Assembly (NCBI RefSeq): GCF_002252505.1 | Contig: NZ_NNRL01000169.1 | Location: forward strand, 124,001-188,000 | From: Brucella grignonensis | GTDB taxonomy: Bacteria; Pseudomonadota; Alphaproteobacteria; Rhizobiales; Rhizobiaceae | DNA length: 64,000 nt | Direction: 5' to 3' | Part shown: in pieces, positions 17,414 to 25,279 of the stretch | Layout of the letters: each line of letters opens with the position of its first letter | Position numbering within the stretch: position 1 is the stretch's first letter | Notes under the pieces: model-generated | The model's input: only the letters and a program-made list of their open reading frames with translations | Told to the model about the DNA's origin: nothing | Database searches by the model: none | Translations under genes and position numbers: made by a program

Positions 17414-18315
17414 GCAAGCCTTCTCTTCAAAAGAGTCCGTACCCATTGAACGTAACAGATAGCTTCTGGCTGCTAGCCAAACAAAATTTTGCACGATTGT
17501 TAAGAAGTGCATCGTTGAGCACACGGATCGCGATGCTGTTTATTCTTCTTGTCACAGTTACCGCCTTGTTCGCGCCTGTTATCGCCCCTTATGGTGAAGC
17601 GGAGATCGTATCTTCGCAGCCATTTGCGCCCTGGAGCATCGGTTTTCCACTCGGGACGGATCAGATTGGCCGCGATGTTCTTTCACGGATGATCTATGGT
17701 GCTCGTAATTCTGTTGGCATCGCTTTTCTGACAACGTCAATCGCCTTTGTCATTGGTGCGGGGCTGGGTATTCTAGCTTCGGTGTCACCGCGCTTTCTTG
17801 ATTACGTATTATGCGCCTGTGCTGATACATTGATGGCAATTCCCCAACTCATTTTTGCGCTGATACTGCTGGTGCTTTTTGGTTCGTCCATTCCAAGCCT
17901 CATTCTCATCGTTGCAGCTTTGAACGCTACACAGATTTTTCGTCTGGCTCGCTCGGCTGCGCGCAACGTTGCTGTGATGGATTATATAGAAATGGCACGT
18001 TTGCGTGGTGAGCGGACATTCTGGATCGTCAGTCGCGAAGTTTTGCCAAACATTCTGCCGACGCTTGTCGCAGAATTCGGGCTACGCTTCTGCTTCGTCT
18101 TTCTCACAGTGTCAGCGCTTTCGTTTCTGGGGCTGGGTATCCAACCACCTTCTGCTGACTGGGGCACGATGGTGCGTGAAGGCGCAACTTTCATCAGTTA
18201 CGGCAATATCACACCTCTGGTTCCAGCACTGGCCATCGCGCTTCTCACGATCAGTGTCAACTTCGTTGTCGACTGGTTCCTTGAGCTAAATAGTGAGGCG
18301 GATGATGCGCGCTGA
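17410..18315 (+). CDS. Dipeptide/oligopeptide-type ABC transporter permease, DppC family
   Basis: A 301-residue permease. GFPLGTDQIGRDVLSRMIYG is the hallmark DppC periplasmic segment, and EMARLRGERTFWIVSREVLP is the EAA loop for ATPase contact. The N-terminal 40 residues are cytoplasmic, followed by the first membrane helix LFILLVTVTALFAPVIAPYG. QPPSADWGTMVREGATFISY near the end is also family-typical. It pairs with the DppB-type permease. The end overlaps the start of the fused ATPase gene by about 14 bp. Confidence 0.92.
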   Translation: MSKPSLQKSPYPLNVTDSFWLLAKQNFARLLRSASLSTRIAMLFILLVTVTALFAPVIAPYGEAEIVSSQPFAPWSIGFPLGTDQIGRDVLSRMIYGARNSVGIAFLTTSIAFVIGAGLGILASVSPRFLDYVLCACADTLMAIPQLIFALILLVLFGSSIPSLILIVAALNATQIFRLARSAARNVAVMDYIEMARLRGERTFWIVSREVLPNILPTLVAEFGLRFCFVFLTVSALSFLGLGIQPPSADWGTMVREGATFISYGNITPLVPALAIALLTISVNFVVDWFLELNSEADDAR

Positions 18316-19942
18316 CAGAAAAGACGTACCGCTTCTTGATGTGAAAAATTTGAACATTGAAGTCACGTCAAATGGGCACACTATCCCCATCGTGCAGAAT
18401 ATCAGTCTCACGCTGAAAAGAGGCGAGGTACTCGGTATCATCGGCGAGTCCGGAGCCGGAAAATCCACCCTTGGTCTGGCGGCTATAGGCTTCCTGAAGC
18501 CGGGATTTCGCGTTTCATCTGGTAATGTCCTTTTCAGGGGAGAGGATCTCCTGAAGAAGAGTGATAAAGAGCGGCGAAGCCTGTGGGGCGCGCAGCTTTC
18601 TTATGTTGCACAAAGTGCGACGGCTGCTTTCAATCCTGCGCACAGGCTCATGCAGCAGACAATTGAGCCATCACTGATCCATGGGATGGCGCATGATAAA
18701 AATTCCGAGATTGAACGTGCCGAAGATCTTTTCGGGCAAATGCGATTGCCTGATCCGCAGCACTTCGGAGATCGCTATCCGCATCAGGCATCCGGCGGCC
18801 AGTTACAGCGGGCCATGACTGCAATGGCAATGATGTGCCGCCCGGATATCATCGTCTTCGACGAGCCGACGACAGCTCTTGATGTTACAACACAGGTTGA
18901 GGTTCTCGCATCCATTCGACGGCTTGTGGAGGAAAATGGTACCGCCGCTCTGTATATCTCCCATGATCTTGCCGTGGTCTCACAAATGGCGCACCGCATC
19001 ATGGTCATGCGACATGGGCGTCTGATCGAGGAAGCGAACACCAGTCAGATCGTATCCCAACCCGAAGAGGCTTACACACGCTCTCTATGGTCAGTCCGTT
19101 CGCTGGAAAAGGCGGAGGAACCACCGGCGCCATCACAGCTCTCGGTCCAAAATGTCAGCGTACATTTTGGCGAGTTAAAAGTTCTGGATGACATAAAACT
19201 TGATCTCCCAATCGGACGAACGGTTGCTCTGGTTGGGGAATCAGGTTCCGGAAAGTCGACACTTGCGCGCACTATTACTGGATTGTTGAAACCATCTTCG
19301 GGCCAAATCAAACTGAACGACAAAGTGTTGGAGTCGGATTTTCGCAAACGCAGCCTTGAAGATCTGCGACGCGTACAGATGGTCTATCAGTCCGCGGATA
19401 CAGCACTTAACCCCCGGCTGAAAGTCATAGATCTGATTGGGCGTCCGATGTCTTTCTATTTTGGCATTAAGGGGCGTGATCTTGAGAGGCGTGTTGCTGA
19501 TATTCTTGACATGGTTGAGATGTCTCGTAAGTATTTGTTTGTCCGCCCGGGTGCTCTGTCAGGAGGACAGAAACAGCGCGTCGCCATTGCGCGTGCGATC
19601 GCCGCTGATCCTGATATTTTCATCTGCGATGAAATTACTTCTGCACTTGATCAGCTGGTTCAAGAGCAGCTTATCAAGCTGCTGCTCCGGCTTCAGAAAG
19701 AGCTGAACAAGACTTATCTTTTCATCAGTCATGACATCGCCACAGTCAATGCAGTGGCTGATTTTGTCGCGGTCATGCACCGGGGAAAGATTGTTCAGCG
19801 AGGTCCTCGAAGTGACGTTCTAAGCTCTCCGGGACATCCCTATACGCAAAGACTGCTGGAATCCGTTCCACAGATCGATCCCGGCTGGCTGGATCAACTT
19901 ATTGCGCAGCGCAAGGATCAGGAATTTCAGTTTTCTGCATAA
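18302..19942 (+). CDS. Dipeptide/oligopeptide-type ABC transporter ATPase, fused DppD-DppF
   Basis: A protein of about 546 residues with two complete ABC ATPase domains in tandem. Domain 1 (about 1-265) has Walker A GESGAGKSTLG, signature ASGGQLQRA and Walker B IIVFDEPTTALD. Domain 2 (about 280-546) has Walker [12 protein letters not shown], signature LSGGQKQRV and Walker B IFICDEITSALD, where Ile-Thr replaces the usual Pro-Thr. One chain therefore supplies both motor subunits for the two permeases. The start is uncertain among GTG 18293, ATG 18302 and ATG 18305; AGGCGG lies directly before the ATGs. It completes the transporter begun at 14728. Confidence 0.9.
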   Translation: MMRADRKDVPLLDVKNLNIEVTSNGHTIPIVQNISLTLKRGEVLGIIGESGAGKSTLGLAAIGFLKPGFRVSSGNVLFRGEDLLKKSDKERRSLWGAQLSYVAQSATAAFNPAHRLMQQTIEPSLIHGMAHDKNSEIERAEDLFGQMRLPDPQHFGDRYPHQASGGQLQRAMTAMAMMCRPDIIVFDEPTTALDVTTQVEVLASIRRLVEENGTAALYISHDLAVVSQMAHRIMVMRHGRLIEEANTSQIVSQPEEAYTRSLWSVRSLEKAEEPPAPSQLSVQNVSVHFGELKVLDDIKLDLPIGRTVALVGESGSGKSTLARTITGLLKPSSGQIKLNDKVLESDFRKRSLEDLRRVQMVYQSADTALNPRLKVIDLIGRPMSFYFGIKGRDLERRVADILDMVEMSRKYLFVRPGALSGGQKQRVAIARAIAADPDIFICDEITSALDQLVQEQLIKLLLRLQKELNKTYLFISHDIATVNAVADFVAVMHRGKIVQRGPRSDVLSSPGHPYTQRLLESVPQIDPGWLDQLIAQRKDQEFQFSA

Positions 19943-19970
19943 ACACAAACAAGCAAAAAGGGTGAACAAC

Positions 19971-20735
19971 ATGCACGCAACATATGTAAAATGGCTTTCT
20001 CTATGCGCTGGAATTGTGCTGATGGGGGGCGTTGCCAATGCCGCTGAGGAACTGAAAATTGCGACAGAAGGCGCTTACCCTCCCTTCAACTTTATGGATG
20101 CTTCCGGAAAGCTTCAAGGACTTGATGTAGATGTAGCAAATGCCGTTTGTGCAAAGATGAACGTTAAATGCACGATCGTGGCACAGGATTGGGATGGTAT
20201 TATTCCGGGTCTGCAAAGTGGCAAATATGATGCTATTGTTGCTTCCATGTCGATCACGCCTGAACGCGAAAAGGAAATTGCGTTCAGCGATAAATATTAC
20301 AGCTCCAAGCTTTCCATTCTAACAAAGAGTGACAGCGGAATTTCCGATGCCAGTGATAAAAGTCTGACGGGCAAGGTAATCGGCGCCCAATCGTCCACCC
20401 CTCAAGCAGATCTTGCCGAAAAGCTCTATGGTCAACATGGTGCGAGCATAAAACTTTATCCATCGCAGGACGAAGCAGATATGGATCTGTCGAACGGGCG
20501 TATCGATGCGGTTATTGCAGATAAGTTCTATCTTGCATCATGGATCAAGGACACCGGCAAAGGCTGCTGCAAGATTGCTGGCGATCTGCAGGAGGGACAG
20601 ACAGAAATTGCGGTTGGTTTGCGCAAGAATGATGCTGAACTGAAGCAGAAAATCAACAAGGCGCTTGGCGAGATTATGAAAGATGGAACATATAATAAGA
20701 TTGTTTCAAAATACTTTGAATTCGAAATCTACTGA
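19971..20735 (+). CDS. Polar amino-acid ABC transporter substrate-binding protein (HisJ/ArgT family)
   Basis: A 254-residue periplasmic protein with a Sec signal peptide (hydrophobic core LSLCAGIVLMGGV, cut after VANA) and the family blocks EGAYPPFNFMDASGKLQGLD, CTIVAQDWDGIIPGLQSGKY and SITPEREKEIAFSDKYY. It closely resembles lysine/arginine/ornithine or octopine-binding proteins. AAAGGGTG precedes the chosen ATG. It follows the fused ATPase gene after 28 bp although a Dpp-type system already has its own binding protein at 14728. No matching two-permease polar amino-acid set is adjacent, so it may use permeases encoded elsewhere or widen the range of this system (inference). Confidence 0.88.
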   Translation: MHATYVKWLSLCAGIVLMGGVANAAEELKIATEGAYPPFNFMDASGKLQGLDVDVANAVCAKMNVKCTIVAQDWDGIIPGLQSGKYDAIVASMSITPEREKEIAFSDKYYSSKLSILTKSDSGISDASDKSLTGKVIGAQSSTPQADLAEKLYGQHGASIKLYPSQDEADMDLSNGRIDAVIADKFYLASWIKDTGKGCCKIAGDLQEGQTEIAVGLRKNDAELKQKINKALGEIMKDGTYNKIVSKYFEFEIY

Positions 20736-20759
20736 AGCATTATAGTTTAAGAGTGTCAT

Positions 20760-20796
20760 CGCTCGCATGATAGGTATAGTACGTATCGTGCGAGCG
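20760..20796 (+). terminator. Stem-loop, probable end of the transporter operon
   Basis: CGCTCGCATGATA (20760-20772) pairs with TATCGTGCGAGCG (20784-20796) with one G-T wobble, loop of 11 bases. It stands 25 bp after the binding-protein stop. The following GTAGCGTTTCG has only a weak T-run, so termination may be partial. Confidence 0.55.
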
Positions 20797-20844
20797 GTAG
20801 CGTTTCGGGTAGATCCAACTTCTAAGTCCCATTAATTTGAGGGA

Positions 20845-21060
20845 TTGGCGGTGTCATCGGGACAAAGCTCATATCTGGTCGGGAAATTGTTAGGTCATAG
20901 TCGGTCTCAGGTAACGCGGCGATATGCGTATCTGGCACCAGATCCGATCCGCGATGCTCCCGGCGTCGTGTCAAATATCATCAGTGGCAACTTAAGCCGA
21001 ACAAAGACTGCTCGACGCATTCAGGGAGAAAATTTGCCACGTCCTAAAGGGATATGGTGA
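20845..21060 (+). pseudogene. C-terminal remnant of a tyrosine recombinase (phage-type integrase)
   Basis: A 71-codon frame that contains LVGKLLGHSRSQVTRRYAYL, the end of the catalytic domain of phage-type integrases: the HS of the LGH box and the tyrosine nucleophile in RYAYL, then a tail with APDPIRDAPGVVSNII that resembles the usual 'L.DDPLR.AAD.VG..I' ending. The N-terminal arm-binding and core domains and the catalytic arginines are absent, so it is a scar rather than an enzyme. It lies between the transporter operon and the CDI locus and may mark the edge of a former integrated element. Confidence 0.75.
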
Positions 21061-21772
21061 AAATGGCCCAGCTTCGCATCGCAAAATCTCGATGAAGAAC
21101 CACTCCACCTTCGGCTTTGCTCCTAAACCTGTGCTATTTTCATCCATACCACGCTTCAAAACGAATTCCCAACAGACGCTAAGTCAGAAGAAGCTCCAGA
21201 AACGAATTAGCGTAGAGCTTCTCTGCCCTTGCACTTTGTAGACTGCCTACAGGCAAACTGGGTTAGGGAGGCCAGCTTTTTTGTTTGAGGCCTGTGCAAA
21301 TGGCGGTTTGTTGATTTAGATCGTAACCCTTTGTAACTTTGTCTGGTCGTCCAGAAATGGATGCCCACGCAAACAATATGATGACCTGACGCCAAAGAGC
21401 GTTCTTTCCGGCGCGCCCCAACATGCGGAAAAATCTTGCTTTTCTTGCCACATGAACTCTGATGCCTTTCCGTTAAAAAGCCAGTTTGTTGCGGTTAGTT
21501 TAAATGCTACCAAGGTCTATTTTGGCTATTAACAAATTTGTTGGGTGTTGACATCTCAGTTTAAATATCCCAATCGGATTGCGTAATTTCTGTAATGCTG
21601 ATGTCTTTTGAATATGCGGCAGATTTTGTTTTAGTATTTGCTGATATTTAAAAGATTACTTGTTTCGTGATTTTAATGCTCAACTGAATACCATGTGCTG
21701 ACGAGGATTTTTCTCTGAATGCTATGAGTAGTGCCTCAGGGGATTGGGGCCTTTTGAGCAGGGGGCTTTGGA
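21061..21772. other. 712-bp non-coding gap before the CDI locus
   Basis: No convincing gene is seen. Short minus-strand frames at about 21207-21513 overlap one another in different frames and resemble nothing I know. The last 230 bp (21540-21772) are clearly AT-rich and probably hold the promoter for the ialB-cdiB-cdiA run; I cannot fix a -35/-10 pair. GCAGGGGGCTTTGG just before 21773 supplies a ribosome site. Confidence 0.5.
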
Positions 21773-22336
21773 ATGCAATTTGTCAGGAAGATGGTGCCGT
21801 TAGGCCTCATCTCTGCAGTATCACTATTGAATGCAAGTTTTGCGCAGTCAGAAGAAACTGCCGTTCAATCGATCCGTTTTGACGACTGGTATTATCGATG
21901 CGCTGAGGTCAAAGCTGCTGACGGCAAAACCGTTTCGCAGTGCGAGGTTGCACAGATTGCCCAGGTTAAACAGGGCGAAGAGAACGTCAACGTTCTCACG
22001 CTGGCCATTGCAAAGACAGCGCCCGAAGCTGGCAAAAAGCCTTCCGGCAATGAGCTGTTATTGACCGCTCTTGTGCCGCTGAATGTTGTGCTGCCAATTG
22101 GCCTTGGTTTGGCTGCTGACAGCAGAGATGTTGTTACGATCCCTTACCGCAATTGTAATCAAGCTGGATGCTGGGCACAGCAGAAGCTCGATCAAAAAAT
22201 GCTGGCCGCTTTGCAAAAAGGGTCTGCAGGAGAAGCCCGTTTGCGCCTGATGAACGGGCAGAATATCAATCTGAAGTTTTCATTGAAAGGGCTCACCAAG
22301 GCTCTCGCAGAACTACAAAAACCAACTAAAGCCTGA
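21773..22336 (+). CDS. Invasion-associated locus B (IalB) family protein
   Basis: A 187-residue exported protein with a signal peptide (LGLISAVSLLNASFA, cut near AQS) followed by the IalB-type domain: IRFDDWYYRCAEVKAADGKT, SQCEVAQIAQV, then PLNVVLPIGLGLAADS and IPYRNCNQAGCWAQQKLDQK. The four cysteines would form disulfides in the periplasm. IalB was named from Bartonella, where it affects invasion of red cells; in most alphaproteobacteria its role is unknown. It lies 11 bp before the TPS transporter gene and so is probably co-transcribed with it, an unusual partner for a TPS/CDI locus. It could assist outer-membrane passage or stability of the exoprotein (inference). Confidence 0.85.
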   Translation: MQFVRKMVPLGLISAVSLLNASFAQSEETAVQSIRFDDWYYRCAEVKAADGKTVSQCEVAQIAQVKQGEENVNVLTLAIAKTAPEAGKKPSGNELLLTALVPLNVVLPIGLGLAADSRDVVTIPYRNCNQAGCWAQQKLDQKMLAALQKGSAGEARLRLMNGQNINLKFSLKGLTKALAELQKPTKA

Positions 22337-22347
22337 CGGATAAGATT

Positions 22348-24117
22348 ATGATGTATTCTGTTCGTTTGGGCAGGCGTTGGCTTGCGCTCAGTGCTGCGCT
22401 GCTTGCTTCAACAACTTCTGGTTTTACCCAGCAGCCACCCAATGTGATACCAAATGCGGCAGCATCTCCTGCCGATGATTTCATGCGGCGTCAGGCCGAA
22501 CAGGATTTGGAACAGCGACTGCGTGCTTTGGGTGATGCAACACCGCGTGAAGTCGCGCCAAATGCACCCGAGCAAGTAGGTCCGACGACGGACGCTGCAA
22601 AGGGACCATGCTTTGCAATCACCCGTGTCGAGGTGGAAGGCGTCACTCTGCTTTCAAGTCAAACACTTGCACCTCAGCTGGCTTCTTATCAGAACAAGTG
22701 CATCGGCCTTGCCGACATCAATGTTCTTTTGAAGGACATCACCAGTCTTTACATGGATGCAGGCTATATCACGTCGCGCGTGTATGTACCGGAGCAGGAT
22801 ATCGCAAAGACCAAGGTCTTGCGCCTTGTGGCAGCGGAAGGTTCGCTTTCAGACATTTATCTCAATGGAAAGCCTGCTGAATATCCAGGATTGATTGCAA
22901 CAGCTTTTCCGGGTCTGAAGGGAAAACCTGTCAATATCCGCGATGTTGAACAAGGGCTTGATCAGGTCAATCGCCTGTCTTCTAACAATGCCAAGACCTC
23001 GATGTTGCCGGGCAAGGAGCCCGGGGCATCTATTCTCAATGTCGAGAATGAGCCGGGTCTGCCGTGGCATTTTTCCGTCGCGAACAACAATTTAGGCCAG
23101 AAATCGACGGGCTATTCGCGGTCTTCAGTTTCATTCCGCATGGATAATCTGGTCAATCTGAACGATCTCGTTTCGCTCAGTTACGAGCATAGCGGGCCGG
23201 ATTATCCGTGGCCCAATGACGGTGTTGGACAGAGCAACAGCATTTCAGGCTCGATCAGTGTGCCTTATGGCTATTGGAGCTTCACGCTCAACGGTTCCTA
23301 TTACAAATATCGCAGTTCCGTTCCCGGCCAATATTCGGACATCGACACGTCTGGAAAATCAAAACAACTGGGATTTAACGTTGATAGGGTCATCCTGCGA
23401 GATAAGGATTCGATCACGACGATCAATGCAGGTATCGCATATAAGGCTACCGACAATTTCCTGATGGGCAATCTGATCGAAGTTGGCAGTCGCGAATATT
23501 CAGTAGCCAATCTTGGCATCTCGCATTCCCGCCGGATGCTGGGCGGCTTATGGGTTTTCGATCTTGGTTACACGCAGGGACTTAGCGCGTTCGGTGCAAC
23601 GAAACGCGGTGAACCGGGTGCTGGTGACGCCGAGCCAGAGTTTGCCAAATTCACAGGCACGATCAACGTCACCAAACCTTTCCAGTTAGCAAACCAGAAC
23701 CTGCAATTCTCGACGCTGATCAACGGACAGTATTCGCCGGACAATCTATACGGGGCAGAGCAAATATCGCTTGGCGGCTATTCTAATGTGCGCGGCACCC
23801 GCGACAGCATTCTGTTCGGCAATAATGGCTTGTTCACCCGCAATGAGATTACGTGGCGTACTTTGCCGTGGAAAGATAGCGAGCTTCTGACAAAACGTCT
23901 GGGTGAGTTCCGGCCCTATGCGGCAATCGATTACGGACACGTGTTCGGTCAGGACCGTTTTGGCATCGAAGGTGGCGATGTTTCCGGCTGGACAGTCGGG
24001 GCGCGTCTGGCTGGCGGCAATATCGCCGCTGATATCGGCTATTCGCGCATCATCAAGAGCACGACCGAGACCAACGGCAAGGATTTGTTTTTCGTCAGCA
24101 CATCGCTGCAATGGTGA
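22348..24117 (+). CDS. cdiB: Two-partner secretion outer-membrane transporter (FhaC/ShlB/CdiB family)
   Basis: A 589-residue outer-membrane protein. It has a signal peptide (ALSAALLASTTSGFTQ), a proline-rich linker with QRLRALGDATPREVA, POTRA domains at about 85-230 (CFAITRVEVEGVTLLSSQTL, then SLYMDAGYITSRVYVPEQD), and a beta-barrel domain to the end. The L6 loop motif is seen as GGYSNVRGTRDSILFGNNG, where the usual VRGY/F is VRGT. The last residues FFVSTSLQW form a beta-signal ending in an aromatic residue. It would move the large CdiA protein at 25280 across the outer membrane. Two lipoprotein genes separate the two partners, which is not the usual cdiB-cdiA adjacency. Confidence 0.92.
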   Translation: MMYSVRLGRRWLALSAALLASTTSGFTQQPPNVIPNAAASPADDFMRRQAEQDLEQRLRALGDATPREVAPNAPEQVGPTTDAAKGPCFAITRVEVEGVTLLSSQTLAPQLASYQNKCIGLADINVLLKDITSLYMDAGYITSRVYVPEQDIAKTKVLRLVAAEGSLSDIYLNGKPAEYPGLIATAFPGLKGKPVNIRDVEQGLDQVNRLSSNNAKTSMLPGKEPGASILNVENEPGLPWHFSVANNNLGQKSTGYSRSSVSFRMDNLVNLNDLVSLSYEHSGPDYPWPNDGVGQSNSISGSISVPYGYWSFTLNGSYYKYRSSVPGQYSDIDTSGKSKQLGFNVDRVILRDKDSITTINAGIAYKATDNFLMGNLIEVGSREYSVANLGISHSRRMLGGLWVFDLGYTQGLSAFGATKRGEPGAGDAEPEFAKFTGTINVTKPFQLANQNLQFSTLINGQYSPDNLYGAEQISLGGYSNVRGTRDSILFGNNGLFTRNEITWRTLPWKDSELLTKRLGEFRPYAAIDYGHVFGQDRFGIEGGDVSGWTVGARLAGGNIAADIGYSRIIKSTTETNGKDLFFVSTSLQW

Positions 24118-24137
24118 TGTGCAAGCAGGGGGTAATT

Positions 24138-24722
24138 ATGTTTTCTAAACTGGGTTTGAAGGGACAGGGATTGATCAAGGCAGTCCTGATCATCGTTGCA
24201 GGTGTCTTTGTTTTGTCGGGTTGCGCCAGCCGTGACCCACGTCTTTTGGAAGCCTTGAAAGGCACTAGGGTTGCTGAAGTCAGGGTCGAAGCAACACCCG
24301 ACGTCGGCACAGGCCTTCCAATGATTAATGGCAAAACGCCCGAACAACAGGTTGCCATCGTAACCACAGCATTGCGTCAAGTCGCATCCCGCGATCTCAT
24401 GGGCTATCCGGGCGGTTCCACCCCGGCACGTCTCGTCATCACGCTACAGCAAGCCGATCTCGCGTCGGAACAGGGACGTGTGATCTTGAGTAGCGACAGC
24501 TGGATCAGGGGTACGGTTCGTCTGGAGGACATCAAGACGGGACGTTTGATCGCCCAAAATCCACGCATCGTGGGCCAGAACCGGGGCGTGAAGGGTGATG
24601 GTTTGGGCATCGTTGTCGCCATGGCCATAAATGCTGCAATGACAAAGAGCCAGGAACACCTGGCAGAAAAGCTCGCTGCGGATTTAACCGCCAACACGAA
24701 GAAGTGGCTGACTCCAAAATGA
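24138..24722 (+). CDS. Putative lipoprotein of the TPS locus (family not recognised)
   Basis: A 194-residue protein starting at ATG 24138, preceded by GCAGGGGG. The N-terminus KAVLIIVAGVFVLSGCASRD has a lipobox (LSGC), with the lipidated Cys near residue 25, so it should sit in the outer or inner membrane facing the periplasm. The mature part (GTGLPMINGKTPEQQVAIVT; LVITLQQADLASEQGRVILS; GTVRLEDIKTGRLIAQNPRI) resembles small periplasmic DUF-type lipoproteins, but I cannot name it. Its place between transporter and exoprotein suggests a role in secretion, folding or surface retention of CdiA (inference). Confidence 0.75.
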   Translation: MFSKLGLKGQGLIKAVLIIVAGVFVLSGCASRDPRLLEALKGTRVAEVRVEATPDVGTGLPMINGKTPEQQVAIVTTALRQVASRDLMGYPGGSTPARLVITLQQADLASEQGRVILSSDSWIRGTVRLEDIKTGRLIAQNPRIVGQNRGVKGDGLGIVVAMAINAAMTKSQEHLAEKLAADLTANTKKWLTPK

Positions 24723-24793
24723 GTTTTCTCAAAGGGCTAATCAGGCCGTCGCCGGAGGGTGAGAGTATTTATGTTTGTGGGGACAAAACCATT

Positions 24794-25219
24794 ATGAACA
24801 AGATGAATTTTGTAGCTGCCGTTGTCGGTATCAGCATTGCCCTCGCAGGTTGTGGCGGTCGTGAAGCAAAACCTATTGCAATAACCAATCCGACCGATAG
24901 CGCATTTGATTGTGCGGGGATTTCACGTGAGTTCGCTGCAAATGAGCGGCAGATAACGGTTACACTGAAAGAACGCAGTCAGGCGCAGGGCAAGAATATC
25001 GTTCTGGGAGCCGCAGGCGTACTCTTCCTTCCGGCACTGTTTTTCATGGACCCGAAGTCGCCTGAGAAGGTGGAGATCGATGCGCTGCGCAATCGCAACA
25101 AGGTTCTGGAAGATATTGCCCGCACCAAGAAGTGCCCAGCACCAAAGTCACAACTGACCGAAGTTTACAAAAAACTCGACAATCCCGGCAGCGGACAGTC
25201 TGTAAAATCCCGAGATTAA
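24794..25219 (+). CDS. Small putative lipoprotein of the TPS locus (family not recognised)
   Basis: A 141-residue protein from ATG 24794: signal peptide with VAAVVGISIALAGCGGREAK, lipobox LAGC, mature Cys near residue 20. A second hydrophobic segment, NIVLGAAGVLFLPALFFMDP, lies near residue 80, then a charged helical part with KVEIDALRNRNKVLEDIART that could form a short coiled coil. It follows the first lipoprotein gene by about 70 bp and precedes cdiA by 60 bp. The two-hydrophobic-segment layout is like small lipoproteins that sit beside membrane assemblies. Function unknown; genetic linkage suggests a helper for the CdiB/CdiA pair. Confidence 0.7.
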   Translation: MNKMNFVAAVVGISIALAGCGGREAKPIAITNPTDSAFDCAGISREFAANERQITVTLKERSQAQGKNIVLGAAGVLFLPALFFMDPKSPEKVEIDALRNRNKVLEDIARTKKCPAPKSQLTEVYKKLDNPGSGQSVKSRD

Positions 25220-25279
25220 GGGCTTTTGCGGCTTACAGGCCGCATGATTTTCGATTCATATTTTAAGGCAGGATCGGCC

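Noticed and set aside
21207..21513. Overlapping short minus-strand frames before the CDI locus
   Set aside because: Three frames compete over the same DNA, none with a ribosome site or recognisable sequence.
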